Part shown: in pieces, positions 35,623-44,394 of the stretch
How the letters are laid out: every line of letters begins with the position of its first letter
How positions within the stretch are numbered: the stretch's first letter is position 1
NCBI GenBank assembly: GCA_021732565.1
Contig: JAKFUT010000022.1
Span: 1 to 50,268, forward strand
Direction: 5' to 3'
Source: Candidatus Obscuribacterales bacterium
GTDB lineage: Bacteria > Cyanobacteriota > Vampirovibrionia > Obscuribacterales > Obscuribacteraceae
DNA length: 50,268 bases
Made by a program: the position numbers and the translations under genes
The notes under the pieces: model-generated
Seen by the model: only the letters and a program-made list of their open reading frames with translations
Databases searched by the model: none
What the model was told of the DNA's origin: nothing

Positions 35623-36543
35623 TTACTTTTCCTCAACCTCGAGGCTTATATCAATGCTTTGAACCGAATGGGTCAGGGCTCCAATTGAGATTGCATCTAC
35701 TCCGGCAATCAAGTATTGCCTAATGTTGTCCTGGTTTACGCCGCCGGAAACTTCCACGAAGGCTCTGCCACCAATTCGAGCAACTGCGGCCCGCACCATT
35801 TCCGGTGCCATGTTGTCGAGCATAATCGTGTCTGCTCTGCTGTTTACTGCCTGGTCAAGTTGATCGAAATTGGTCACTTCTACTTCAATACTATGTTGGG
35901 GAAAAACTTTTCGCGCTCTGTTTATTGCTTCAGTGACCCCGCCAGCGATGGCAACGTGATTGTCCTTAATCAAGATGCGGTCGTAAAGTCCGAATCTGTG
36001 ATTTGTACCGCCACCAGCCAGAACTGCCCACTTTTCGAGCGTTCGCAGCCCGGGCGTTGTTTTGCGCGTATCCAGAATTTTGATTCCAGCCGGTCCGGCC
36101 AGGTCAACAAACTTTCGCGCCGTCGTCGCTATTCCGCTCAAGCGTTGAAGTACGTTAAGGGCGGTGCGCTCTGCCGCCAATATTCCTCTTGATGGTCCTT
36201 GAATTCTGGCCACTGATGAGGGAACTGCATCAATTTTGCTTCCGTCGGCTTGCAGCGCTTCAAATTCAATAGCCGGGTTTACTCGCTTAAGAATGGCCTC
36301 AAAAATAGAGATGCCAGCAAGAACACATGGCTGTTTTACACACAATGTGGCTTGAGAAATACTGGTTTCAGGAATCGTAGCGATGGCAGTAATGTCGCCG
36401 GCAGTCCCGAAATCCTCCGCCAGCCACCCATCGATCAGCGCATGTACTTCAGTTGTAGCCAGGGCGAGCTCAGCAGCAGGTGAGGTACCAGACAGACTTG
36501 CGGGGTGGCCTGCATATTCGGTCCGGCGGGTAATGGTATTCAT
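35623..36543 (-). CDS. nadC: Nicotinate-nucleotide diphosphorylase (carboxylating)
   Basis: A 306-residue quinolinate phosphoribosyltransferase that converts quinolinate and PRPP to nicotinate mononucleotide. Family blocks: EDFGTAGDIT at the N-terminus, ERTALNVLQRLSGIAT, DTRKTTPGLR, KDNHVA, EVEVTN, IMLDNM and EVSGGV. It is first in the nad operon on this strand. AAGGAG lies upstream of ATG 36543, with an inverted repeat further up that may be an operator. The first ~25 residues are longer than in many homologues and poorly conserved. Confidence 0.96.
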   Translation of the reverse strand: MNTITRRTEYAGHPASLSGTSPAAELALATTEVHALIDGWLAEDFGTAGDITAIATIPETSISQATLCVKQPCVLAGISIFEAILKRVNPAIEFEALQADGSKIDAVPSSVARIQGPSRGILAAERTALNVLQRLSGIATTARKFVDLAGPAGIKILDTRKTTPGLRTLEKWAVLAGGGTNHRFGLYDRILIKDNHVAIAGGVTEAINRARKVFPQHSIEVEVTNFDQLDQAVNSRADTIMLDNMAPEMVRAAVARIGGRAFVEVSGGVNQDNIRQYLIAGVDAISIGALTHSVQSIDISLEVEEK

Positions 36544-36569
36544 TTCGCTTGCAACTCCTTTTTACTTGC

Positions 36570-36596
36570 CGTCACGATGTCTCATTCTGCGTGACG
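36570..36596 (-). promoter_or_regulatory. Inverted repeat upstream of nadC
   Basis: CGTCACG (36570-36576) and CGTGACG (36590-36596) are perfect 7-bp arms separated by 13 bp, 27-53 bp upstream of the nadC start. The position suits an operator for an NAD-responsive regulator or a leader hairpin. No known NadR, NrtR or NadQ consensus is recognised. Confidence 0.4.
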
Positions 36597-36871
36597 ACCT
36601 TACGGTGGTCTAATATTTAAGTAACCGTTTTTTCTACGTTAATTCCAGTCTAGCATCAATGTATCGGTTTTGACTATAGCTTCCCGCAGATTTCATCTTT
36701 CCCTCCCTGGTGCGTATTCGGGGATGATCTGTCGGGGCAGATTAAATGGTGAGATGTATCCAAGTCGCTTTCCGAACACGAAATAACGGAACTTGTGACG
36801 GTTGTAGAGTTTCGATGTACGTGGTGTTATTACGGTGATAGAGGAGAAAAAATTGTTAAGAGACACTTGCC

Positions 36872-36894
36872 AATCGTTTGGTCGCCAACCGATT
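36872..36894 (+). promoter_or_regulatory. Inverted repeat upstream of the 36976 gene
   Basis: Arms 36872-36881 and 36885-36894 pair over 9 of 10 positions around a TCG loop, about 80 bp before the hypothetical gene at 36976. There is no T-tract, so an operator or 5' leader hairpin is more likely than a terminator. The rest of the 36544-36975 divergent region holds no gene. Confidence 0.35.
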
Positions 36895-36975
36895 AATTCT
36901 GGATGAAAACAGATTTCTCAATAAGAAAGACGACTCGATCGCACCTAGGTGAGCTTGCCGCGAGGTGAATTGACA

Positions 36976-37320
36976 ATGCCACTGGTGAAAGAGCAAATAT
37001 CCTACGCCAAGCTGGCGCCATTGGTAGCATCAGCTTGGCGTGCAGACGATTACTTTTGCCTGTTGCAGACGGTGGCGGCTCTTGACCGAACTAGTTGCAA
37101 CTTGCACACGTTGCAGCATGCCCGGGAAATGCTCCCGATGATCGGATCTAATGTGGCGCGCGACGCCGCCAGTGACCTCGACAGAGCGTTTGAACTGTTG
37201 CATTCAGATGCGAAGAACGGGCTCAACTACATTGTGGCTCAAAGAAGCGAGCAGCAATCGCAACGATCTTACGAAATGGCCGTCTCCGCACACAGGCTCA
37301 ATTTGCTCGTCAGTACTTGA
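36976..37320 (+). CDS. Hypothetical helical protein
   Basis: A 114-residue soluble protein, predicted mostly helical (AKLAPLVASAWRADDYFCLLQTV, LHTLQHAREMLPMIG, AASDLDRAFELLH). No motif or family recognised; its helical-repeat feel is TPR-like but no clear repeat is visible. ATG 36976 is chosen with GAGG ten bases upstream; a GTG at 36949 would add nine residues. It is divergent from the nad operon and convergent with the next gene. Confidence 0.6.
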   Translation: MPLVKEQISYAKLAPLVASAWRADDYFCLLQTVAALDRTSCNLHTLQHAREMLPMIGSNVARDAASDLDRAFELLHSDAKNGLNYIVAQRSEQQSQRSYEMAVSAHRLNLLVST

Positions 37321-37425
37321 GGAATCACTGACTTTCAAGAAGGTCGAACCGAAGTAGTTAGTGATGCGATTCTCGTTGAGACCAATGGCGTCGAAGCGGT
37401 GGGCGCCGAGGCCATTGTTCCCGGT

Positions 37426-37746
37426 TTAGATATTGTCGGGATCAAGTAAATGGGAGTATCCCGTTGAGACCACCACGTCAAGTGCCAGTCGCAATCGGCA
37501 TACATACTGGGTGCCCATCTGAAAATCATCTCGGTAGGAGATTGCCCCCTGCTCCGAATCGTCATAGAGACGAAGATTGTGACCCATCGCGTTGAGCTGG
37601 GCGGCAATTTCAGCTAGCTTTTCATTTAATAGCGGAGCCAGATGATCCGTAATTTCGTCGGCGAGTTGGTCGGCCAGAATTCGAGCCTCATCGCTGTCGA
37701 GTTCCGCCGATGCAAAGGCCTGCGAAGAGAAACGAACATCAATCAT
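37426..37746 (-). CDS. Hypothetical acidic protein, 106 residues
   Basis: A soluble acidic protein. The N-terminal half is a long helix pair (SDEARILADQLADEI, LAPLLNEKLAEIAAQLNAMG) and the C-terminal half looks beta (CRLRLALDVVVSTGYS). AAAGGA sits about eight bases before ATG 37746. No family recognised. Single gene, convergent with the previous one. Confidence 0.6.
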   Translation of the reverse strand: MIDVRFSSQAFASAELDSDEARILADQLADEITDHLAPLLNEKLAEIAAQLNAMGHNLRLYDDSEQGAISYRDDFQMGTQYVCRLRLALDVVVSTGYSHLLDPDNI

Positions 37747-38121
37747 GAGAAAGTCCTTTAGCTGAATCCACTGCCTTTAGGCTCCGCCTTAGTCGAGTGA
37801 TCTTCGGAATTACTCGAGTCTAAAGCATTCTTTTACTCGAAAGGTACACTGTTACAAGATTTCCCCAATTGCAAATCGATTTCAACAGGTGCGTGTTCCG
37901 TGTAGACAGGAGTGTGATAGTGTCTTATTGACCACCGGTGGAACGTCAACCGATTTTGACCCATGCCTCAACACCCTTTGCTAACTTTGCTCTTGGGCAG
38001 CGAAGTCTACTTCGGGCCATTTAGCGGTCACAAAGAAACACTAAAGACTTACTCGAGTCCCTGCCCCGGAACCGGGAAAGCGTGATCCCCGGGAATTTGA
38101 TATTGGCACTTCACTTCAAAA
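37747..38121. other. Intergenic region with a repeated motif
   Basis: About 375 bp without a convincing gene. TTACTCGAGTC occurs twice, near 37811-37821 and 38049-38059, and contains the palindrome CTCGAG. It may be a pair of binding sites upstream of the 37426-37746 gene. A short CCCGG/CCGGG hairpin lies near 38066. Confidence 0.4.
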
Positions 38122-38739
38122 CTAAGCGGAGTTTTGGCCTTCCCACCATTGTCCATTGTCATGGTTCGAGCTGGTGGAATTATGCGGCGGCTGACACGGA
38201 GCATTGGAGTGCGGAGTGCTCGTTATCGCTGCTAGAGTGCCTTCCACCAATCGCCTCGAGTAGGGCCAGACTGCACTGCGCATCGTGGATTTTCCAGTCC
38301 AGTGGTAGGTGCGATTATTGCTTAAGCAGTAGAGAACCGGGTATATGTCTAACCCATGCACCAGAGAGTTGACTTTCCAGCCTCCCTTCGCCTCGCGGGT
38401 AGTAACGTAAGAAATGGTTTCGGGCAGGGCCTTTTCGCAGACTATGCACGGAATAATCGCCAGCGAACTCACCAGCAGCTTGAGACCGAGAAGCTCTGAA
38501 GAATACGCACGTTTGCCATACTCCAGTCCTTCTTCGGAGAATCTCTGAAAATCTGCAGGCTTGGGCTCAGCGATGAAGTCTACAAACAGGTGCACTGGAA
38601 TTCGAACTATATTCCAGTGGATTTGTGTCGCAAACAAAGCCACTTCGCGACTATCGGAGATAAGCGGCTTTCGCCAGATGTGACAATTGCTTTCCTGCAG
38701 TTGTTTATCCAGCTTAATAATGAAATCGTCGTAGTGCAC
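38122..38739 (-). CDS. Hypothetical protein, 205 residues
   Basis: No recognised family. The first ~150 residues look well folded (DDFIIKLDKQLQESNCHIW, IVRIPVHLFVDFIAEP, LLGLKLLVSSLAIIPCIVC). The last ~45 residues are low complexity with several His, Pro and Asn, so the true end may be shorter or the tail may follow an undetected frameshift. The GTG start at 38739 has only a weak ribosome binding site. It is followed on the opposite side by the TPR gene on the same strand. Confidence 0.55.
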   Translation of the reverse strand: MHYDDFIIKLDKQLQESNCHIWRKPLISDSREVALFATQIHWNIVRIPVHLFVDFIAEPKPADFQRFSEEGLEYGKRAYSSELLGLKLLVSSLAIIPCIVCEKALPETISYVTTREAKGGWKVNSLVHGLDIYPVLYCLSNNRTYHWTGKSTMRSAVWPYSRRLVEGTLAAITSTPHSNAPCQPPHNSTSSNHDNGQWWEGQNSA

Positions 38740-38842
38740 AGCTCAATCCAGGTAACTACCACCGCCGCGGGTACGCCATTATAGCCTTCCCCCGAGATTG
38801 TTGTTCCCCTCTCCCTTTACATCTAATCTTTGACTGTCTGGC

Positions 38843-39145
38843 TTATGCGGCTCCGCTCGCCGCTACCGTAAAAAAAGGCAGTCGCCGTAAATTCTTCAAG
38901 GCAACAGACGCTTGCTGCTTCAGATCCTGATCTTCAGCACAATTTTCGATAATGCAAAACTCTAGAAATGCTCTACCAAACTGTCCAGTTTGAAAATATG
39001 AAATGGCCAGGTAGAAATGTGCCTGCCAGTGGTCAAACTGTTCTCTCACGGCCAGTGAGAGATACTTGATCGCCGAACCATAATCATTGGCCGAGTACGC
39101 ATGGTACCCGAATTCATATAGTCGCTCAGCCCAAGAAATACCCAT
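38843..39145 (-). CDS. Small TPR protein
   Basis: A 100-residue protein with two to three tetratricopeptide-like helices pairs: AERLYEFGYHAYSANDYGSAIKYLSLAV, then HWQAHFYLAISYFQTGQFGRAFLEF, then a final helix. TPRs mediate protein contacts. GGGGGAAG lies just upstream of ATG 39145. It stands alone and could be an adaptor or a chaperone-like protein. The 39146-39460 gap behind it holds only short palindromes (near 39307-39322 and 39346-39360). Confidence 0.7.
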   Translation of the reverse strand: MGISWAERLYEFGYHAYSANDYGSAIKYLSLAVREQFDHWQAHFYLAISYFQTGQFGRAFLEFCIIENCAEDQDLKQQASVALKNLRRLPFFTVAASGAA

Positions 39146-39460
39146 GTACAGGCTTCCCCCGCCCTGTTTCCCCGTAACTATCTTGACATTGGTCGTCCAA
39201 AGCGCCCACTAAGGAAATCCCGAAAGAAATTAGTGATTCCCCAACGTGCACTCCTCCACTGTCAGGCAATAATTGTCATAAGACCCTCCAAACCTTGAAG
39301 TTCACTGAAATTGGAATTTCAAAACTCCCTGATTAAGTCACATAAATTTTCCGAAAATTATGCTACGACATGTTTAAGTGGCTTTATATTTTTTCGTCAA
39401 TAGTTTATCCGGTAAGTCTTGCGGGTACGCACCATCAGTACCACTGAAATTTCGAAAGAG

Positions 39461-40426
39461 TCATTGTCTGGAGAGTCGGTGAAGCAATTCGATGCTTTTT
39501 CTGTCGGGACCTTTGTTTTCGTAACCTGGAACCTCCAATATCCACGGGAGCGAACGCAGTGAGGGGGTGCACAGCATTCGAGCGAAAGCCGCTTCTCCAA
39601 TATGTCCTTGACCGATATTTTCATGTCGATCTTTCCTTGAACCAAGCGGCGTTTTGGAATCGTTGGCGTGAATAGCGAGCAACCACTCGAAGCCGACTGT
39701 TCGATGGAACTCATCCATTGTTCTTTCAAGACCATCTTCGGTAGCAATATCATAGCCGGCGCTGTATAGATGACAGGTGTCCCAGCAAATGCCCAACCGC
39801 TTATCGTTCCCCATGGCGTTCAATATCCGGCCCAGTTGATCGAAACGATTTCCGATGGTGCCACCCTGTCCTGCGCAAACTTCCAGCAACAGCCGGCAGT
39901 TACCGGAATACTCATGTAACACGATTTCCAGTGATTTCACAACTTTCTCTATAGCTTCGCTCTCATCGCCTTTTCCTGCCGAACCCGGATGAAAGATGAG
40001 CCCGGCAGCGCCGATTGCATCAGCATAACGCAACCCCAAATAGAGATTCTCGATGGACTTCTTAAGATTATCGATGGACGAGGCGGCCAAATTAACCAGA
40101 TAGCAACCATGCACAAAAACGGGGCCAAGCTGGTGTTCGATCACTGCCTTTTTGAAATCGCTAATATCCGTTGCTCCGGGCTCGGGAGCAATCCATGTTT
40201 GTGGTGAACCGATGAATATTTGCATCGGACCAGCACCTATTTCCAGGGCGTGCTTAACTGCTCCCTTGATTCCGCCTCGCACATGACCGCCCGCTAAAAT
40301 ACGGGGTTCTTGAATATCCCGCGTGACGACAGTTCTAGTTTTTTTCGAAATTGCCAATTGAATTTTCTTCCGTCCAATGACCGGTGTGCTGGCAGCGATT
40401 ATACAAGGAAGTGCTTTCGATAGCAT
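39461..40426 (-). CDS. nfo: Endonuclease IV (AP endonuclease)
   Basis: A 321-residue zinc-dependent AP endonuclease of base excision repair, which cuts DNA 5' of abasic sites. All nine metal ligands of the family are present: H106, H146, E182, D216, H219, H253, D266, H268 and E298, in FVHG, FHPGS, LEVCAG, CWDTCHL, HANDSK, DRHENIG and ILEVPG. The N-terminus is ~40 residues longer than usual before RILAGGHVRGG, and that first strand-loop is two or three residues shorter than the common GAHVSxAGG. ATG 40426 has no ribosome binding site; TTG at 40357 (GGAAG upstream) may be the real start. Confidence 0.93.
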   Translation of the reverse strand: MLSKALPCIIAASTPVIGRKKIQLAISKKTRTVVTRDIQEPRILAGGHVRGGIKGAVKHALEIGAGPMQIFIGSPQTWIAPEPGATDISDFKKAVIEHQLGPVFVHGCYLVNLAASSIDNLKKSIENLYLGLRYADAIGAAGLIFHPGSAGKGDESEAIEKVVKSLEIVLHEYSGNCRLLLEVCAGQGGTIGNRFDQLGRILNAMGNDKRLGICWDTCHLYSAGYDIATEDGLERTMDEFHRTVGFEWLLAIHANDSKTPLGSRKDRHENIGQGHIGEAAFARMLCTPSLRSLPWILEVPGYENKGPDRKSIELLHRLSRQ

Positions 40427-40481
40427 CGGGCACAGTTATGGGCACGGCTGCAAGGGAATAAGCTAAGAATCTGGAAGAAAC

Positions 40482-41478
40482 GTGTCACCGAGGGCTTCGT
40501 CGTTGATTATTGATGAAAAGGAGCAAATTGTCCTCACCGAGGCACCAGATGAACTGACAAATGCAAATGATATTTCATTTGGCTGTGTCCATTACGACAT
40601 TCTCAGTCAGTATAATGAGCAATCTCTTCCTCCCGTGAGCGATTCGCCAGACACAGAGAGAATTGATTCAGACGACGAGATCGCCCCTGTCGCTTCAGAT
40701 GTGAGCGACCGCGAGGAGCTGGGACGAGGCATGCTGGGTGTTACTTGTAAGGCGAAACATCATTTATTACCGGGAACTTCCGTTGTGATGAAGGTGTTTC
40801 ATCGTCAGAGATTGCGTGACCCGTCTGCCATCAAAGCTCTCAGGCAGGATGTTGAGCAAATACTGGATCTCACCCATCCACATTTAGCAACAGCCTTTTT
40901 CGCTGATCTGGATGACCCGGATCACGCAGTTCTCATTAGCGATTTCGTTGAAGGGCATACATTGGAAGAACTATTGTTGAGCGAGGGTTTTCTCTCTGCT
41001 GATCAATGTGTGGATATATTTAAACAGGTATGCGAGGGACTGTCTGCGCTCCATGCACATGATGTCGTACATCGAAATTTGAAACCCTCAAACATCATGA
41101 TCACCCGATCAACGACAGATGCACTTTTTGTCAAACTCTTAGATGGTGGAATAGCGCGCTCGGGGAGCAGAATCCTTCGGCCCGCAAACCGGCATCATAT
41201 TGCTGAATTTGGCACAGGGATTGTTGCGTGCGAACAAAATCGTTGACGCAGAGAAACTATTGAGAGAGATCAACGACAATGAAAATGATAGTATCATCGA
41301 TGGTGCAAAGCTGAGGGTGCGTTCCCATGAAATATTGGCGCACATACTCAGAAAATCGCATCGAGATAATGAAGCCGTCTTGGTTGAGCTGCAATTATTG
41401 AAGGAAATTCGCAACTTCAACCGCTTGTTGGCTACGCGCCGTGACAATGAACTGGTTCAAGACGCCACCGGCATTTGA
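40482..41478 (+). pseudogene. Dead Ser/Thr kinase fused out of frame to a TPR tail
   Basis: The first ~225 codons form a kinase N-lobe and the start of the C-lobe: GRGMLGVTCKA, lysine K104 (VVMK) and a catalytic loop HRNLKPSN where the catalytic Asp is Asn (197-199). The metal loop is DGG, not DFG (221-223). The frame ends at TGA about 41246 with the rest of the C-lobe missing. In the +1 frame a TPR tail reads GAESFGPQTG, LLNLAQGLLRANKIVDAEKLL and so on to TGA 41478. The two frames meet near 41160. This looks like a kinase-TPR gene that lost its centre by deletion and then accumulated catalytic changes. GTG 40482 has GGAAG upstream. Confidence 0.75.
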
Positions 41479-41647
41479 TTCTATGCATTCAGCAGGGCTA
41501 CAATGTTATTGGAGCAAGCCCTTTTGATACCATAATACTGAAAACACTGTTGTCAGGTTCTGTACCGTGGATTTAACCTTGTTCTGGCAGGCGCATCGGG
41601 AACATTATTGGCAAGCAGGATGACTTTGAGTCAGGAGGGATTTGTTA

Positions 41648-42133
41648 ATGAGCAATTCGAGCATGGCTACTAGAGAACTCGCAGCTACAACGGTTGTTCA
41701 AGAGTGGGTTGAAGGATATCTCACATATATCTACGGTAACAGCTTGGCAAGTGAGGTTGGCAATATGCCCGAACTCGGCGAGAAAACAGTCAATGCTACT
41801 GATTCCTCGGCAAAAAACGAGTCCGAAGACTTCGTCTCAAGACTGAGTGCACGATTCAGTGAGCTCGACCTTGCTCCTCGCGACGGGGTGGTAACACTGT
41901 TTGAGGTGGAGCGGGCAATAGCAAATCCCTTGCTGCATTTTGATGAAAGAGACATAGAGATGCTTAAGCTGCTGAGGCGCTACTTTGTTAAATTGTCGGA
42001 ATTAAATGACAATCAGCCCGATGAACTCGATCATGGAATTACCCGAGCCGATGTATCAGTTCTGACGAACTGCATGTCACTCTCTGTTCAGAGGCTCAGA
42101 ACGCGCCTTGAGGATGAGTATCGTGCGACCTGA
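41648..42133 (+). CDS. Hypothetical protein with degenerate EF-hand-like segments
   Basis: A 161-residue soluble acidic protein. LAPRDGVVTLFE resembles an EF-hand loop in its Gly, Val and Glu positions but lacks the first two Asp. ELNDNQPDELDHGITRADV further on may be a second, equally degenerate one. Calcium binding is therefore doubtful. ATG 41648 has GGAGGG eight bases upstream. It overlaps the next gene by about 20 bases, so the pair is coupled. Confidence 0.6.
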   Translation: MSNSSMATRELAATTVVQEWVEGYLTYIYGNSLASEVGNMPELGEKTVNATDSSAKNESEDFVSRLSARFSELDLAPRDGVVTLFEVERAIANPLLHFDERDIEMLKLLRRYFVKLSELNDNQPDELDHGITRADVSVLTNCMSLSVQRLRTRLEDEYRAT

Positions 42134-42581
42134 GTTCAAAGCGATTGCCTGGTCGGTATTGTGGGGAATTACCTGTCTCAATGTTTTTGCACAAGGTGAT
42201 CCTTCCGTAACCGCCGCGAAAGAGCTGTTTCAACGCTATGTCGAACTCGATCACAATTTTGACACTGCTCAAGGTGAGCTGTACTCTCCCGAAGCGGTCA
42301 TTAAGAACACCCGTCTGTATCCCGGCGGACAGAATCAAACGCTCTCTTTCAGCGGTGCTGAATACAAAAGAATGTTGCGTGCATCTTTGCCTCTAGCTAA
42401 AGCGAAGAACGATGTGAATCAGTATTCTGGTATTACGTTCACGAAAGAGGGCAACGGTGTGCGAATTAAATGCACCCGAATATCTCCGGTCAAGCAGTAT
42501 TCATCACCCTTTGAGATTCTGGTAGCTCCAGCGGGAAGCGTCTGGCAAATTGTGGCGGAGACAAGCCAGAGCAAACCCTAA
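42114..42581 (+). CDS. Secreted protein of unknown function (NTF2-like size)
   Basis: A 155-residue exported protein with a signal peptide (residues ~10-27, ending NVFAQG). A compact alpha+beta domain follows (AAKELFQRYVELDHNFD, LYSPEAVIKNTRLYPGG, EILVAPAGSVWQIVAE) that resembles NTF2-like proteins in size and order, but this is not certain. The start may be ATG 42114 or GTG 42123, the latter at better distance from GAGG. It overlaps the preceding gene. Confidence 0.6.
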   Translation: MSIVRPEFKAIAWSVLWGITCLNVFAQGDPSVTAAKELFQRYVELDHNFDTAQGELYSPEAVIKNTRLYPGGQNQTLSFSGAEYKRMLRASLPLAKAKNDVNQYSGITFTKEGNGVRIKCTRISPVKQYSSPFEILVAPAGSVWQIVAETSQSKP

Positions 42582-42969
42582 CACCGATGGATCCGAGCAA
42601 GATAGATTTAGCCGGTAACTTCGGCGGATAGAAGACCACCCGGCAGTATTGATAAGTACAATCTGGAACTACCTTGTTGAATGGCATTGACGATGTTGGA
42701 AGAACTCCCAAAGAATTCCTGATTGGTTGATACAACAAGTAATCCACAATAGCCGGGCGAGTTAAATTACAACCAACCAGTAGTGCCGCGAACGAATTCA
42801 TCGTCCTGTGATGGTTTCGATTTGTCAAGACAGGAAAAGGATAGCTTCTTGTGCTGAAGCTGGAACTGAGGTCCGGCCTCCATTCATCGGCGTCAATCTG
42901 ACGGTTTACGCAAACGCTGTTGGATTCGTCACTCTGCGGGAATAGTGTATTTGAACCAGAGAGGTGGGC
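42582..42969. other. Intergenic region before the kinase-TPR-kinase operon
   Basis: About 390 bp with no gene I can support. It should hold the promoter of the 42970-48476 operon. I see no clear -35/-10 pair, terminator or repeat. Confidence 0.4.
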
Positions 42970-44388
42970 ATGGCTGAATTACAACTTGCTGCCAGATACC
43001 GTCCGCGTGGGTTGAAAGGATTATTCGCTGTTGTAGACGGGGCTAAGTGGGTTTCGCTCTTTTTCGTTCCCTTCATCTTCTTGCTTGCAGTGACGCTGTA
43101 TCTAATCGCTTCTGGTCTGCAAATTGGCTGTGACAGCAATTTGAGCAATGTCGCTGGTCTTATCACTCTATATGGTATCTGCCTCTTAATTGGATCTGCG
43201 GTTACCGCTCCTGTTCGCGATTTTTACGTGAAAATTTCGAAAGACGGAATCATCCTTCCGTGGCTTGTGTCGTTTCGCTATTTGACGCGCTCGGATCTGA
43301 TTTGGCAAGAAGTCCGAGAAGCAACTATACTGGGTGTCGTTGGCGAAGAAAGGCTGGTTCTGACACTTGATTCTGGGCGACGTATCGCTCTGGATCTATC
43401 AGGCTTTCAGGTCGATGAACTTGAGCAACTATTGCTGGCAGCTGAGTTGTGGGGAACGAATACCAGGCGTAGCCCTGAACTCATAGACTATCAAGCCTCG
43501 CTGCAGAACAAGATGCGAGGAGTCGAACGTCAGAGTTATACGCAAATGTGGGAAGACGATCTAAATCGCCGTTTTCGGTCCACTAGCTTTATGCCGCTTG
43601 ATCCGCAGCACAAGCTACAGGGAGGACGGTTGTCCGTCGTTCGTCAACTAGCATTTGGCGGGCTATCCGCAATTTATTTAGTTCAGCGCGACGAACAAGA
43701 TCTCTTCGTTCTAAAAGAAGCAGTGGTGCCCACGAATGCCGATCCGAAAATCAGACGCGAGGCTGAGAAGCATCTGGCTCGCGAATCGCAGCTGCTGTTC
43801 GGTTTGGCCCATCCTGCAATAGCCAAGGTGGTGGATTATTTTGTCGAAGAGGGGCGCACATATCTCCTCATGGAATATATCAACGGGCAAGATCTGAGGC
43901 AATTTATAAAACAGAATGGACCCCAACCAGTTGTGAAAGTGCTCAATTGGGCGTTTGAGCTGGCTCAAGTACTTGATTATCTCCACAGCTGTCAGCCCCC
44001 GATTGTTCACCGTGACTTCACTCCTGACAATGTAATTCTTCGCAACACAGGGTCGCTCACAATTATTGATTTCGGTGCAGCGAATGAATTCATCGGCACA
44101 GCAACCGGAACGTTGATCGGCAAGCAAGCCTATATCGCACCAGAGCAGTTACGGGGTAAAGCGGTGTGCCAAAGCGATCTATATGCTCTCGGAGCAACGC
44201 TATATTTCCTGCTTACAGGCCGAGATCCATTACCGCTTACTCGCTCTTCACCTAAAACTGTCTTGCCTGGAATTCCTTCCACTGTGGATGCTCTGGTTGC
44301 CGACTTGACGGCATTAGAGTCGCAGGACAGAATCAAGGACGCCGAGGAGTTGCTTGCCCGACTCGACACCATCATTGTGGAGGACTGA
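42970..44388 (+). CDS. Membrane Ser/Thr-type kinase with PH-like domain
   Basis: A 472-residue protein. Two N-terminal transmembrane helices (~27-49, 59-80) are followed by a PH-like domain (~86-160: YVKISKDGIILPW, LVLTLDSGRRIALDL) and a kinase domain (~225-470). Kinase landmarks: AFGGLSAIYLV, K249 (VLKEA), HRDFTPDN (347-354, D349), DFG (367-369) and KQAYIAPEQLRG. The loop HRDFTPDN replaces the usual HRDLKPxN, so the lysine two residues after the catalytic Asp is Thr; activity may be altered. GAGG precedes ATG 42970. It is followed six bases later by the TPR gene and then a paralogous kinase. Confidence 0.85.
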   Translation: MAELQLAARYRPRGLKGLFAVVDGAKWVSLFFVPFIFLLAVTLYLIASGLQIGCDSNLSNVAGLITLYGICLLIGSAVTAPVRDFYVKISKDGIILPWLVSFRYLTRSDLIWQEVREATILGVVGEERLVLTLDSGRRIALDLSGFQVDELEQLLLAAELWGTNTRRSPELIDYQASLQNKMRGVERQSYTQMWEDDLNRRFRSTSFMPLDPQHKLQGGRLSVVRQLAFGGLSAIYLVQRDEQDLFVLKEAVVPTNADPKIRREAEKHLARESQLLFGLAHPAIAKVVDYFVEEGRTYLLMEYINGQDLRQFIKQNGPQPVVKVLNWAFELAQVLDYLHSCQPPIVHRDFTPDNVILRNTGSLTIIDFGAANEFIGTATGTLIGKQAYIAPEQLRGKAVCQSDLYALGATLYFLLTGRDPLPLTRSSPKTVLPGIPSTVDALVADLTALESQDRIKDAEELLARLDTIIVED

Positions 44389-44394
44389 GATTCA

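Noticed and set aside
42490-42828. 112-codon minus-strand frame before the kinase operon
   Set aside because: Nearly a third overlaps the secreted protein gene in antisense; no start signal and no recognisable domain.
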